Source: Streptomyces cellulosae
Lineage (GTDB): Bacteria; Actinomycetota; Actinomycetes; Streptomycetales; Streptomycetaceae
DNA: 21,841 nt
Direction of reading: 5' to 3'
Assembly: GCF_000721105.1 (NCBI RefSeq)
Contig: NZ_JOEV01000075.1
Span: 1-21,841 of the forward strand
Shown: in pieces, positions 8,543 through 15,759 of the stretch
How positions within the stretch are numbered: position 1 is the stretch's first letter
How the letters are laid out: each line of letters opens with the position of its first letter
Notes under the pieces: generated by a model
The model's database searches: none
The model's input: the letters and a program-made list of their open reading frames with translations, nothing else
Told to the model about the DNA's origin: nothing
Program-made: the position numbers and the translations under genes

Positions 8543-9255
8543 CCGCACTGCTGGAGGTCGAGGACCTCAAGGTCGCCTACGGCAAGATCGAAGCCGTCAA
8601 GGGCATCTCCTTCAGCGTCGAAGCCGGCCAGATCGTCACCCTCATCGGCACCAACGGCGCCGGCAAGACCACCACCCTGCGCACCCTCTCCGGGCTCCTC
8701 AAGCCCACCAGCGGCCGCATCGTCTTCGACGGAAAACCCCTCAAAAGCATCCCCGCCCACAAGATCGTCTCCCTGGGCCTCGCCCACTCCCCCGAAGGCC
8801 GGCACATCTTCCCGCGCCTGACGATCACCGAGAACCTCCAGCTCGGCGCCTTCCTCCGCAAGGACAAAGAAGGCATCGAAAAGGACATCCAGCGCGCCTA
8901 CGACCTCTTCCCCATCCTCGGAGAACGCAGGAAACAGGCCGCAGGCACCCTCTCCGGCGGCGAGCAGCAGATGCTCGCCATGGGCCGCGCACTCATGTCC
9001 CAGCCCAAGCTGCTCATGCTCGACGAACCCTCCATGGGCCTCTCGCCGATCATGATGCAGAAAATCATGGCAACGATCAGCGAACTCAAGTCCCAGGGCA
9101 CGACCATCCTCCTGGTCGAACAGAACGCCCAGGCGGCCCTCTCACTCGCCGACCAGGGCCACGTCATGGAGATCGGCAACATCGTCCTCTCCGGCACCGG
9201 ACAGGACCTGCTCCACGACGAATCCGTACGCAAGGCATACCTCGGCGAGGACTGA
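8539..9255 (+). CDS. livF: Branched-chain amino acid ABC transporter ATPase LivF
   Basis: A 238-residue ABC ATPase of LivF length. It shows Walker A GTNGAGKTT (from residue 37), the LivF-typical LGLAHSPEGRHIFPRLTI stretch, signature LSGGEQQMLAMGRAL, Walker B LLMLDEPSMGLSP and H-loop LLVEQN. The GTG at 8539 overlaps the livG stop (GTGA) and is preceded by GGAAGGA (8524-8530) at 8 bases, which settles the start against longer in-frame options upstream. It is the last gene of the liv operon; a strong terminator follows 14 bases after the stop. Confidence 0.95.
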   Translation: MTALLEVEDLKVAYGKIEAVKGISFSVEAGQIVTLIGTNGAGKTTTLRTLSGLLKPTSGRIVFDGKPLKSIPAHKIVSLGLAHSPEGRHIFPRLTITENLQLGAFLRKDKEGIEKDIQRAYDLFPILGERRKQAAGTLSGGEQQMLAMGRALMSQPKLLMLDEPSMGLSPIMMQKIMATISELKSQGTTILLVEQNAQAALSLADQGHVMEIGNIVLSGTGQDLLHDESVRKAYLGED

Positions 9256-9269
9256 GCACGCCCCCGCCG

Positions 9270-9316
9270 TACGACGAGGCCCGCGCCCCCGGGGAGGGAG
9301 CGCGGGCCTCGTCGTA
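9270..9316. terminator. Bidirectional terminator between liv operon and ANTAR gene
   Basis: A perfect 17-bp inverted repeat (arms 9270-9286 and 9300-9316, starting TACGACGAGG) with a 13-base loop. It sits between the convergent livF and response-regulator genes, 14 bases after one stop and 36 from the other, so it can terminate both transcripts. There is no long T-tract. Confidence 0.85.
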
Positions 9317-9352
9317 TGCAGAGGTGTAGCTACGGCCCGGTGGCCAGGCGTG

Positions 9353-10009
9353 TCAGCCCTTGCCGTTCTTCTTCTCGTCCGCGTCCTGGATGACCGCCTC
9401 GGCCACCTGCTGCATCGACATCCGACGGTCCATCGACGTCTTCTGAATCCACCGGAACGCCGCCGGCTCCGTCAGCCCGTACTCCGTCTGCAGAATCGAC
9501 TTCGCCCGGTCCACCAGCTTCCGCGTCTCCAGCCGCTGCGAAAGATCCGCGACCTCGTTCTCCAGCTCCCGCAGCTCCGTGAACCGCGAGACGGCCATCT
9601 CGATCGCCGGAACGACATCACTCTTGCTGAACGGCTTCACCAGATACGCCATCGCACCGGCGTCCCTCGCCCGCTCGACCAGGTCACGCTGCGAGAACGC
9701 GGTCAGCATCAGCACCGGGGCGATCCGCTCCTCGGCGATCTTCTCGGCCGCCGAGATGCCGTCCAGCTTCGGCATCTTCACGTCCAGGATCACCAGGTCC
9801 GGCTTGTGCTCACGGGCGAGCTCGACGGCCTGCTCACCGTCACCGGCCTCGCCGACGACGCTGTAGCCCTCTTCCTCCAGCATCTCCTTGAGATCGAGCC
9901 GGATCAGGGCCTCGTCCTCGGCGATGACGACACGGGTCGTCAGCGGAGGCACGTGCGACTTGTCGTCGTCGGGCGCGTCTACGGGCTGGGGCGACTCGGG
10001 GGCGGTCAC
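9353..10009 (-). CDS. ANTAR-domain response regulator (transcription antitermination type)
   Basis: A 218-residue two-domain protein like mycobacterial PdtaR and its Streptomyces relatives. The receiver domain (residues ~26-140) has the acidic pocket E31-D32, phospho-acceptor D76 in VILDVKMP, T103 and K125 (LVKPFS). A coiled-coil linker (~142-165) leads into an ANTAR RNA-binding domain (~158-208; RAKSILQTEYGLTEPAAFRWIQ, then VAEAVI). ANTAR proteins bind paired small RNA hairpins and prevent termination. I chose GTG 10009 with GAGGAG just upstream over TTG 10045. No kinase is adjacent; it may respond to an unlinked DesK/PdtaS-type kinase. It converges on the liv operon, and its upstream gap is shared with tRNA-Leu. 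Targets are not visible. Confidence 0.93.
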   Translation of the reverse strand: MTAPESPQPVDAPDDDKSHVPPLTTRVVIAEDEALIRLDLKEMLEEEGYSVVGEAGDGEQAVELAREHKPDLVILDVKMPKLDGISAAEKIAEERIAPVLMLTAFSQRDLVERARDAGAMAYLVKPFSKSDVVPAIEMAVSRFTELRELENEVADLSQRLETRKLVDRAKSILQTEYGLTEPAAFRWIQKTSMDRRMSMQQVAEAVIQDADEKKNGKG

Positions 10010-10081
10010 GGGGGCTCCTCGTTCAGGGCGGGGTACTGCTGACAAGAGCCTACCTAGCTGCAGCCCACCTGGGTCACCCGG

Positions 10082-10087
10082 TACACT
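10082..10087 (+). promoter_or_regulatory. Candidate -10 box of the tRNA-Leu promoter
   Basis: TACACT fits TAnnnT and lies 16 bases before the tRNA 5' end, a usual distance for a short leader. The -35 partner CTGCAG (10058-10063, spacer 18) is weak. Confidence 0.4.
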
Positions 10088-10103
10088 CCTCGAGGGTTGG
10101 CCA

Positions 10104-10186
10104 GCCGGGTTGGCGGAATGGCAGACGCTGATGTCTCAAACACATCTGTCCGAAAGGACGTGCGGGTTCGACTCCCGCACCCGGCA
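10104..10186 (+). tRNA. tRNA-Leu (anticodon CAA)
   Basis: An 83-base type II tRNA gene with a long variable arm. The acceptor stem GCCGGGT (10104-10110) pairs with ACCCGGC (10179-10185), with discriminator A at 10186 followed by CC. The anticodon stem GATGT/ACATC encloses loop CTCAAAC, giving anticodon CAA, which reads UUG leucine codons. The T arm is GCGGG-TTCGACT-CCCGC. It is not the bldA type, which would carry TAA. A strong terminator follows within ten bases. Confidence 0.96.
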
Positions 10187-10191
10187 CCTCT

Positions 10192-10228
10192 AAGCGGAGG
10201 CTCACGTTCTCGTGAACCTCCGCTTTTT
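10192..10228 (+). terminator. Rho-independent terminator of tRNA-Leu
   Basis: The stem AAGCGGAGG / CCTCCGCTT (10192-10200 and 10217-10225) is continued by an inner TCACG / CGTGA stem around a TTCT loop and ends in a run of T (five T residues, 10224-10228). This is the most canonical intrinsic terminator in the window, six bases after the tRNA. Confidence 0.9.
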
Positions 10229-10266
10229 GCTGCGTGTCGAAGCGCCCAGTCACACACAGTGGCCGC

Positions 10267-11046
10267 ATGGACCAGCACAGCCCTTCGATCCGCGCTCAAG
10301 CTGTCGCACTCATGCGTCAGGGCGTCCCCAATCGCATCGTGGCGGAGCATTTAAATGTTGCTCGGGGGACGGTGGGTTGGTGGCGCAGCGAGGACCGCCG
10401 AGCTCGCGGCGAAAAGTACGAGCACCCGACGGACTGCCCTCGATGCACGGGGCGCTCGTTCGACGAAGTCGCGTACGCCTACCTGCTGGGCCTATATCTC
10501 GGCGATGGTCACATCATCTCGAAGCCCAAACAGCACCACCTGTCCGTTTTCTGCAACGCTACCCAGACGGGACTCATTGCTGCCGCCGAGGACGCCATGC
10601 GCAAGGTGATGCCGCTTCCCAGCGTCAGGCAGCGCTACAAGCCGGGCTGTATCGAGGTGAAGTCGTACACGAAGCACTGGACCTGCATGTTTCCTCAGCA
10701 CGGCCCCGGCAAGAAGCACGAGCGACTCATCGCCCTCGAACCCTGGCAACAGGGCATCGTCGACGCCCACCCCTGGGAATTCATCCGGGGCCTCATCCAC
10801 TCGGACGGCTGCCGCATCACCAACTGGACGACTCATCTCGTCAGCGGCGAACGCAAGCGCTACGAATACACCCGGTACTTCTTCACCAACGTGTCGGACG
10901 ATATCCGGCAGCTTTACACGGACACACTCGACAAGCTCGGCATCGAGTGGACGCGCTGCACCCGGCATGGCAATCCGTACAACATCTCCGTCGCCCGCAA
11001 AGCCTCAGTCGCCCTCATGGACACCCACGTAGGCCCCAAGCACTGA
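10267..11046 (+). CDS. HTH plus two-motif LAGLIDADG homing-endonuclease-like protein
   Basis: A 259-residue protein. Residues ~6-45 form a resolvase-like helix-turn-helix (AVALMRQGVPNRIVAEHLNV, then TVGWWR); C57-x2-C60 follow. Two LAGLIDADG-type motifs are present, YLLGLYLGDG (72-81) and FIRGLIHSDG (172-181), exactly 100 residues apart, each ending with the acidic residue (D80, D180) that binds metal in active nucleases. One chain with two motifs would be a monomeric pseudo-dimer. WhiA of actinomycetes also joins HTH and LAGLIDADG parts, in the opposite order and without catalytic acids (established). Leu29 is encoded by TTA (10351-10353). Start ATG 10267 lacks a clear RBS; GTG 10234 in frame is possible. 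The gene starts 38 bases after the tRNA terminator and ends 13 bases before convergent pyk. Nuclease or regulator cannot be decided. Confidence 0.82.
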   Translation: MDQHSPSIRAQAVALMRQGVPNRIVAEHLNVARGTVGWWRSEDRRARGEKYEHPTDCPRCTGRSFDEVAYAYLLGLYLGDGHIISKPKQHHLSVFCNATQTGLIAAAEDAMRKVMPLPSVRQRYKPGCIEVKSYTKHWTCMFPQHGPGKKHERLIALEPWQQGIVDAHPWEFIRGLIHSDGCRITNWTTHLVSGERKRYEYTRYFFTNVSDDIRQLYTDTLDKLGIEWTRCTRHGNPYNISVARKASVALMDTHVGPKH

Positions 11047-11059
11047 CCCGCCATGAGGC

Positions 11060-12490
11060 CTACCTGTCGTCCACCCCGATGTGGTGCACCCGCACCAGGT
11101 TCGTCGAGCCGGACACCCCGGGCGGGGAGCCGGCCGTGATGACCACGACGTCGCCCTGCTCGCAGCGGCCGTACTTGAGCAGGAGCTCGTCCATCTGGTT
11201 GATCATCTCGTCCGTGGAGTCGGCGCCGGGGCCGAGGAAGGTCTCCACGCCCCAGGTCAGGCTGAGCTGGGAGCGGGTCGCCGGCTCGGGGGTGAAGGCG
11301 AGGAGCGGGATCGGGGAGCGGTAGCGGGACAGGCGGCGGACCGTGTCGCCGGACTGGGTGAAGGCGACGAGGTACTTGGCGCCGAGGAAGTCGCCCATTT
11401 CGGCGGCCGCTCGGGCGACCGCGCCGCCCTGGGTGCGGGGTTTGTTGTTTTCGGTGAGGGGTGGGAGGCCCTTGGCGAGGAGGTCTTCCTCGGCCGCTTC
11501 GACGATCTTGGCCATGGTGCGGACGGTTTCGACCGGGTATTTGCCGACGCTGGTCTCGCCGGACAGCATGACGGCGTCCGTGCCGTCGATGACGGCGTTG
11601 GCCACGTCGCTCGCCTCGGCCCTGGTGGGGCGGGAGTTCTCGATCATGGAGTCGAGCATCTGGGTGGCGACGATGACCGGTTTGGCGTTGCGCTTGGCGC
11701 GCTTGATCGCGCGCTTTTGGACGAGGGGGACCTGTTCGAGGGGCATTTCCACGCCGAGGTCGCCTCGGGCGACCATGATGCCGTCGAAGGCGTCGACGAT
11801 GGCGTCGATGGCGTCGACGGCCTGCGGTTTTTCCACCTTGGCGATGACGGGGAGCCTGCGTCCCTCTTCGTCCATGATGCGGTGGACGTCTTCGATGTCG
11901 CGGCCGCTGCGGACGAAGGAGAGGGCGATGACGTCGAAGCCCATGCGCAGTGCCCAGCGGAGGTCGGCTTCGTCCTTGTCGGAGAGTGCGGGGACGGAGA
12001 CCGCGACTCCGGGGAGGTTGAGGCCTTTGTGGTCGGAGATCACGCCGCCTTCGATGACGGTGGTGTGGACGCGGGGGCCGTCGACGGAGGTGACTTCGAG
12101 GGAGACTTTGCCGTCGTCGACGAGGATGCGTTCGCCGGGGGTGACGTCGGTGGCGAGGCCTTGGTGGGTGGTGCCGCAGCTGTGGCGGTCTCCTTGGGCG
12201 TCTGTTTCGACGGTGATGGTGAAGGTGTCGCCGCGTTCGAGGATGACGGGGCCTTCGGTGAAGCGGCCGAGGCGGATCTTGGGGCCTTGGAGGTCGGCGA
12301 GGAGGCCGACGCTGTGGCCGGTTTCGTCGGAGGCTTTGCGTACGCGGTGGTAGCGCTCCTCGTGTTCGGCGTGGGTGCCGTGGCTGAGGTTGAAGCGGGC
12401 GACGTCCATTCCGGCGTCGACCAGTGCTTTGAGCTGGTCGTACGAGTCGGTGGCGGGGCCCAGTGTGCAGACGATTTTTGCTCGGCGCAT
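11060..12490 (-). CDS. pyk: Pyruvate kinase
   Basis: A 476-residue pyruvate kinase, the usual bacterial length, converting phosphoenolpyruvate and ADP to pyruvate and ATP in the cytoplasm. The start RRAKIVCTLGPAT, ARFNLSHG (Arg32, Asn34), the catalytic lysine segment AKVEKPQA, the metal-binding MVARGDLGVE and the signature region ATQMLDSMIENSRPTRAE are all present, followed by the C-terminal allosteric domain. ATG 12490 matches the conserved family N-terminus although no strong RBS precedes it. A short dyad CTAC-n6-GTAG lies a few bases upstream of the start (12508-12521). A possible promoter with TTGTCA near 12570 is weak. It is transcribed as a single gene toward the LAGLIDADG gene. Confidence 0.96.
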   Translation of the reverse strand: MRRAKIVCTLGPATDSYDQLKALVDAGMDVARFNLSHGTHAEHEERYHRVRKASDETGHSVGLLADLQGPKIRLGRFTEGPVILERGDTFTITVETDAQGDRHSCGTTHQGLATDVTPGERILVDDGKVSLEVTSVDGPRVHTTVIEGGVISDHKGLNLPGVAVSVPALSDKDEADLRWALRMGFDVIALSFVRSGRDIEDVHRIMDEEGRRLPVIAKVEKPQAVDAIDAIVDAFDGIMVARGDLGVEMPLEQVPLVQKRAIKRAKRNAKPVIVATQMLDSMIENSRPTRAEASDVANAVIDGTDAVMLSGETSVGKYPVETVRTMAKIVEAAEEDLLAKGLPPLTENNKPRTQGGAVARAAAEMGDFLGAKYLVAFTQSGDTVRRLSRYRSPIPLLAFTPEPATRSQLSLTWGVETFLGPGADSTDEMINQMDELLLKYGRCEQGDVVVITAGSPPGVSGSTNLVRVHHIGVDDR

Positions 12491-12507
12491 GTTTCGAGAC
12501 TATTACC

Positions 12508-12521
12508 TACTCGTCGGTAGA
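12508..12521. promoter_or_regulatory. Short dyad just upstream of pyk
   Basis: CTACTCGTCGGTAG has 4-bp arms CTAC/GTAG. It sits 18-31 bases before the pyruvate kinase start, where a repressor could block transcription or translation. Arms this short may arise by chance. Confidence 0.2.
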
Positions 12522-12667
12522 GAATTGGTCGAGGGTGACGACTCAACAATCTTTGGGTGAAGGACTATTGACAAAGCTCGAATTGTGCGCGGGGGTGCTC
12601 CGATGAGCATTCGGGGGTCGTATTTGTTTGCGATTGCGTTTTCTTCGGCGCCCCTTGCTTCTCGGGG

Positions 12668-13384
12668 TCACAGCTGGGGTGGGGCCATGGTGAATCGGGC
12701 GTTGACCTGGGCGTGGACGCGTTGGCGTTGGGGTTCGAGGTCGAGGGGGGCGGCGGGGGTGTCTTCGGTGGCGCCGCCGAACATGGGGCGCATGCGGTTG
12801 CCGGGTGCGGCGGGGTAGGCCGGTGGGGTGGTCTCGGCGCCGAGGTCGGCGAGTTCGACGAGGGCGGCGAGGGTGGTGCCGAGTGCTTCGGCGTATTCCC
12901 TGGCTCGTTGTACGGCTTCTCGTACGGCTTGTTGTCGGGCTTGGCGGTGGGCGGGTGAGTCGGGGCGCAGGGTCCACCAGGGGCCGTCGACGCGGGTGAG
13001 GTCGAGGTCGGCGAGGCGGGTGGTGAGTTCGCCGAGGGCGGTGAAGTCGGTGAGTTCGGCGGTGATGTGGACGCGGCCGTGGTAGGCGTGGACGCGTTCG
13101 CCGCGGCCTTCTTTGAGTTGGGGGGTGATGGAGAAGGCGCCGGTTTCGAGTCGTTCGACTGCGTCGCCGTAGGTCTTGATGAGGTTGAGTGCGGTGGTGT
13201 TGCGGCGGGTGAGGTCGTCTAGGGCGGTGCGGCGGTCTTTGCCGCGGGAGGCGACGGTGATGCGGAGGCGGGCGATTTCGGGGTCGACTTCGAGGTGGGC
13301 TTCGCCGCGGACGGCGATGCGGGGGGCGTCGGGGGTGCCGTAGGGGACGGCGGGTTGGGGGTCGTCCGTGGGTGGGGTGGTCAT
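12668..13384 (-). CDS. SIMPL (DUF541) domain protein
   Basis: A 238-residue protein with a SIMPL/DUF541 domain over nearly its whole length: IAVRGEAHLEVDPEIARLRITVASRGKDR at ~22-50, a middle section with LKTYGDAVERL-like spacing and ITPQL, and the closing ARQQAVREAVQRAREYAEALG helix around residue 170. The family includes secreted Brucella BP26 and the mouse SIMPL protein; its biochemical role is not known. Unlike BP26 it has no signal peptide, so a cytoplasmic location is likely. ATG 13384 is the first sensible start and the RBS is poor. It lies 177 bases upstream of pyk on the same strand and is divergent from the 5'-nucleotidase gene, sharing a 141-base promoter region. Confidence 0.85.
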   Translation of the reverse strand: MTTPPTDDPQPAVPYGTPDAPRIAVRGEAHLEVDPEIARLRITVASRGKDRRTALDDLTRRNTTALNLIKTYGDAVERLETGAFSITPQLKEGRGERVHAYHGRVHITAELTDFTALGELTTRLADLDLTRVDGPWWTLRPDSPAHRQARQQAVREAVQRAREYAEALGTTLAALVELADLGAETTPPAYPAAPGNRMRPMFGGATEDTPAAPLDLEPQRQRVHAQVNARFTMAPPQL

Positions 13385-13525
13385 GGTTCCACTGTGGCAG
13401 GTCGGTTCCGGCGTGTTGGTGGTCTTGGTCGGTCATCAGATCGAAACCTGCGGGGGCTGTTGCGGCCGGTGTGCGCGGGTCAGAATCTACGCGCGTCGTT
13501 GACTGTTTTCGGAGGAGATCGAGAC

Positions 13526-15331
13526 ATGCCGTTGAACCGTCGGAAGTTCCTGAAGAAGTCCGCTGTGACCGGGGCGGGGGTGGCGTTGACCGGTGCGGTG
13601 GCGGCTCCGGCGGCGCAGGCGGCGGAGACACAGAAGGGGCACGGGCCTGTGAAGAGGTATTCGCTGACGGTGATGGGCACGACCGATCTGCACGGTCACG
13701 TCTTCAACTGGGACTACTTCAAGGACGCGGAGTACGCGGACGCGCAGGGCAACGCTCAGGGTCTGGCGCGGATTTCGACGCTGGTGAACCAGGTCCGTGA
13801 GGAGAAGGGCCGGGGCAACACGCTGCTGCTGGATGCGGGCGACACGATTCAGGGCACTCCGCTGACGTATTACTACGCGAAGGTCGATCCGATCACCGCG
13901 GAGGGTGGTCCGGTGCATCCGATGGCGGCGGCGATGAACGCGATCGGGTATGACGCGGTGGCGTTGGGTAATCACGAGTTCAATTACGGGATCGAGACGC
14001 TGCGGAAGTTCGAGGAGCAGTGCGATTTTCCGTTGCTGGGTGCGAATGCGCTGGACGCGAGGACGTTGAGGCCGGCGTTTCCGCCGTACTTCATGAAGAC
14101 GTTCCGTGTGCCGGGGGCGCCGCCGGTGAGGGTGGCGGTGCTGGGTCTGACGAATCCGGGTATCGCGATCTGGGACAAGGCTTATGTGCAGGGGAAGTTG
14201 ACGTTCCCGGGGTTGGAGGAGCAGGCGGCGAAGTGGGTGCCGAAGCTGCGGTCGATGGGTGCGGATGTGGTGGTGGTGTCGGCGCATTCGGGGTCGTCGG
14301 GTACGTCGTCGTACGGTGACCAGGTGCCGTATGTCGAGAATGCGGCGGCGCTGGTGGCGCGGCAGGTGCCGGGGATCGACGCGATTCTGGTCGGGCATGC
14401 GCATGTGGAGATCCCTGAGTTGCTGGTGACGAACGAGGTGACGGGGAAGAAGGTCGTGCTGTCGGAGCCGCTGGCGTATGCGGAGCGGTTGTCGTTGTTC
14501 GACGTCGATTTGGTGTTCTCGAAGGGGCGTTGGTCGGTCGAGTCGGTGGCGGCGTCGGTGCGTCATGCGAATTCGGTCGCCGATGATCCGAGGATCACGC
14601 GGCTGCTGAAGGCTGACCATGACGTCGTGGTGGCGTATGTGAATCAGGTGGTCGGTACGGCGACGGAGACGCTGACGACGGTGGAGGCGCGTTACAAGGA
14701 CGCGCCGATCATCGATCTGATCACGAGGGTGCAGGAGGACGTGGTCAGGGCGGCGCTGGCGGGTACGGAGTATGCGTCGTTGCCGGTGATCGCGCAGGCG
14801 TCGCCGTTTTCGCGGACGTCGGAGATTCCGGCGGGTGAGGTGACGATCCGGGGTCTGTCGAGTCTGTATGTGTACGACAACACGCTGGTCGCGAAGGTGA
14901 TGACGGGGGCGCAGGTCCGGGCGTATCTGGAGTATTCGGCGGAGTATTTCGTGCAGACGGCTGCGGGTGCGGTGGTCGATGTGGAGAAGTTGACGAACGC
15001 GGGTGGTCGTCCGGATTACAACTACGACTATGTGTCGGGGTTGTCGTACGAGATCGACATCGCCCAGGCTGCGGGGTCGCGGATCAGGAACCTCACCTAT
15101 GAGGGTGTCGCGCTGGACGATGGTCGGCAGTTCGTGCTGGCGGTGAACAACTACCGTGCCAATGGTGGGGGTGCGTTCCCGTTTGTGGCGTCCGCGAAGG
15201 AGGTGTGGTCGGAGTCGACGGAGATCCGGACGCGGATCGCGGAGTGGGTGACGGCGAAGGGTGTGCTGGATCCGAGGGACTTCGCGTCGGTGGACTGGAA
15301 GTTGACGAGGAACGGCGTGCCGGTCTTCTAG
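13526..15331 (+). CDS. Tat-exported 5'-nucleotidase/2',3'-cyclic phosphodiesterase family metallophosphatase
   Basis: A 601-residue two-domain enzyme of the UshA/YfkN family. The N-terminus has a twin-arginine signal (NRRKFLKK, R5-R6), a hydrophobic core and an AQA cleavage site near residue 32, so it is exported folded. The metallophosphoesterase domain shows DLHGH (D54, H56, H58), GDTIQG (D106), GNHEF (N149, H150), SAHSG and GHAH, the dinuclear metal ligands. The C-terminal substrate-binding domain has NYRANGGGAF. It likely hydrolyses extracellular nucleotides to release phosphate and nucleosides. Start ATG 13526 has GGAGGAG (13511-13517) 8 bases before it. No cell-wall anchor is seen. Codons end in G and T much more than in neighbouring minus-strand genes. 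CAGAAT (13481-13486) is a possible -10 box. Confidence 0.93.
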   Translation: MPLNRRKFLKKSAVTGAGVALTGAVAAPAAQAAETQKGHGPVKRYSLTVMGTTDLHGHVFNWDYFKDAEYADAQGNAQGLARISTLVNQVREEKGRGNTLLLDAGDTIQGTPLTYYYAKVDPITAEGGPVHPMAAAMNAIGYDAVALGNHEFNYGIETLRKFEEQCDFPLLGANALDARTLRPAFPPYFMKTFRVPGAPPVRVAVLGLTNPGIAIWDKAYVQGKLTFPGLEEQAAKWVPKLRSMGADVVVVSAHSGSSGTSSYGDQVPYVENAAALVARQVPGIDAILVGHAHVEIPELLVTNEVTGKKVVLSEPLAYAERLSLFDVDLVFSKGRWSVESVAASVRHANSVADDPRITRLLKADHDVVVAYVNQVVGTATETLTTVEARYKDAPIIDLITRVQEDVVRAALAGTEYASLPVIAQASPFSRTSEIPAGEVTIRGLSSLYVYDNTLVAKVMTGAQVRAYLEYSAEYFVQTAAGAVVDVEKLTNAGGRPDYNYDYVSGLSYEIDIAQAAGSRIRNLTYEGVALDDGRQFVLAVNNYRANGGGAFPFVASAKEVWSESTEIRTRIAEWVTAKGVLDPRDFASVDWKLTRNGVPVF

Positions 15332-15377
15332 GGTGCGTGTCGAGTCGTGATCATCTGCGGGGTTCGCTCTCGCGGCG

Positions 15378-15629
15378 GGGCCTGGTCGGTAGATCTTGTT
15401 GTGTGGCGCGAGTGCAACTGGCGGACGCAGGGTGGGAGTTCATCGGTCTCTACAAGGAGCGGAGCACCGTTGAGCGCCTGATCAACAAGTTGAAGGCCTG
15501 GCGGGGCATGGCTACTCGATACGTCAAGACGCCCGATAGCTACCTCGCCGGCCTCCACCTCCGCGCCTCGATGATCTGGATCGACGACCTCCTGAAGCCA
15601 ACAGGTTGATCACGACCTCGCACAGGCCC
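15378..15629 (+). mobile_element. Degenerate IS5-type element remnant
   Basis: A 252-base stretch bounded by GGGCCTG (15378-15384) and its inverse CAGGCCC (15623-15629) that encloses the 3' part of a transposase frame. The element would have lost most of its transposase. The 7-bp termini are short and no target duplication is evident, so the exact ends are a proposal; the presence of transposase sequence is firmer. Confidence 0.45.
15403..15609 (+). pseudogene. IS5-family transposase, C-terminal fragment
   Basis: The last ~68 codons of an IS5-type DDE transposase. The segment FIGLYKERSTVERLINKLKAW, followed by RGMATRYVKTPDSYLAGLHL, matches the family C-terminus, and the Glu in TVER is the position of the third catalytic acid. 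The catalytic aspartates and DNA-binding part are missing, so it cannot act alone. The frame begins inside unrelated sequence; GTG 15403 is only the first codon before clear similarity. It lies 71 bases after the nucleotidase gene. Confidence 0.8.
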
Positions 15630-15719
15630 TTGTGCGCACCGAGGGACAGAGCATGCCCGTGCAAACCCAGGGAGTTGAGGGACCGCACAACACGCGCCCG
15701 GAACGCAACCCGAACCCGG

Positions 15720-15756
15720 CCCGGAGTCGGCCGGGAGTCGGCCCGGGGTCGGCCTG
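15720..15756. repeat. GGAGTCGGCC short tandem repeat
   Basis: Three imperfect copies of a ~12-base unit containing GTCGGCC lie in the 150-base gap between the transposase remnant and the convergent response regulator. The rest of the gap shows no gene. The GC-rich units can fold on either strand and may act as a weak terminator. Confidence 0.45.
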
Positions 15757-15759
15757 AAC

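Noticed and set aside
10957..10971. GCACCCGGCA match to the tRNA-Leu 3' end inside the LAGLIDADG gene, as an attachment-site repeat
   Set aside because: The match is only ~10 bases, lies inside a coding sequence, and no integrase is nearby.
11081..12520. 479-codon plus-strand frame opposite pyruvate kinase
   Set aside because: Its low-complexity Gly/Val/Asp composition and exact overlap with pyk show it is a shadow.
12569..12610. TTGACA at 12569 on the + strand as a promoter
   Set aside because: No -10 box occurs at 16-19 bases and no + strand gene follows before the minus-strand SIMPL gene.
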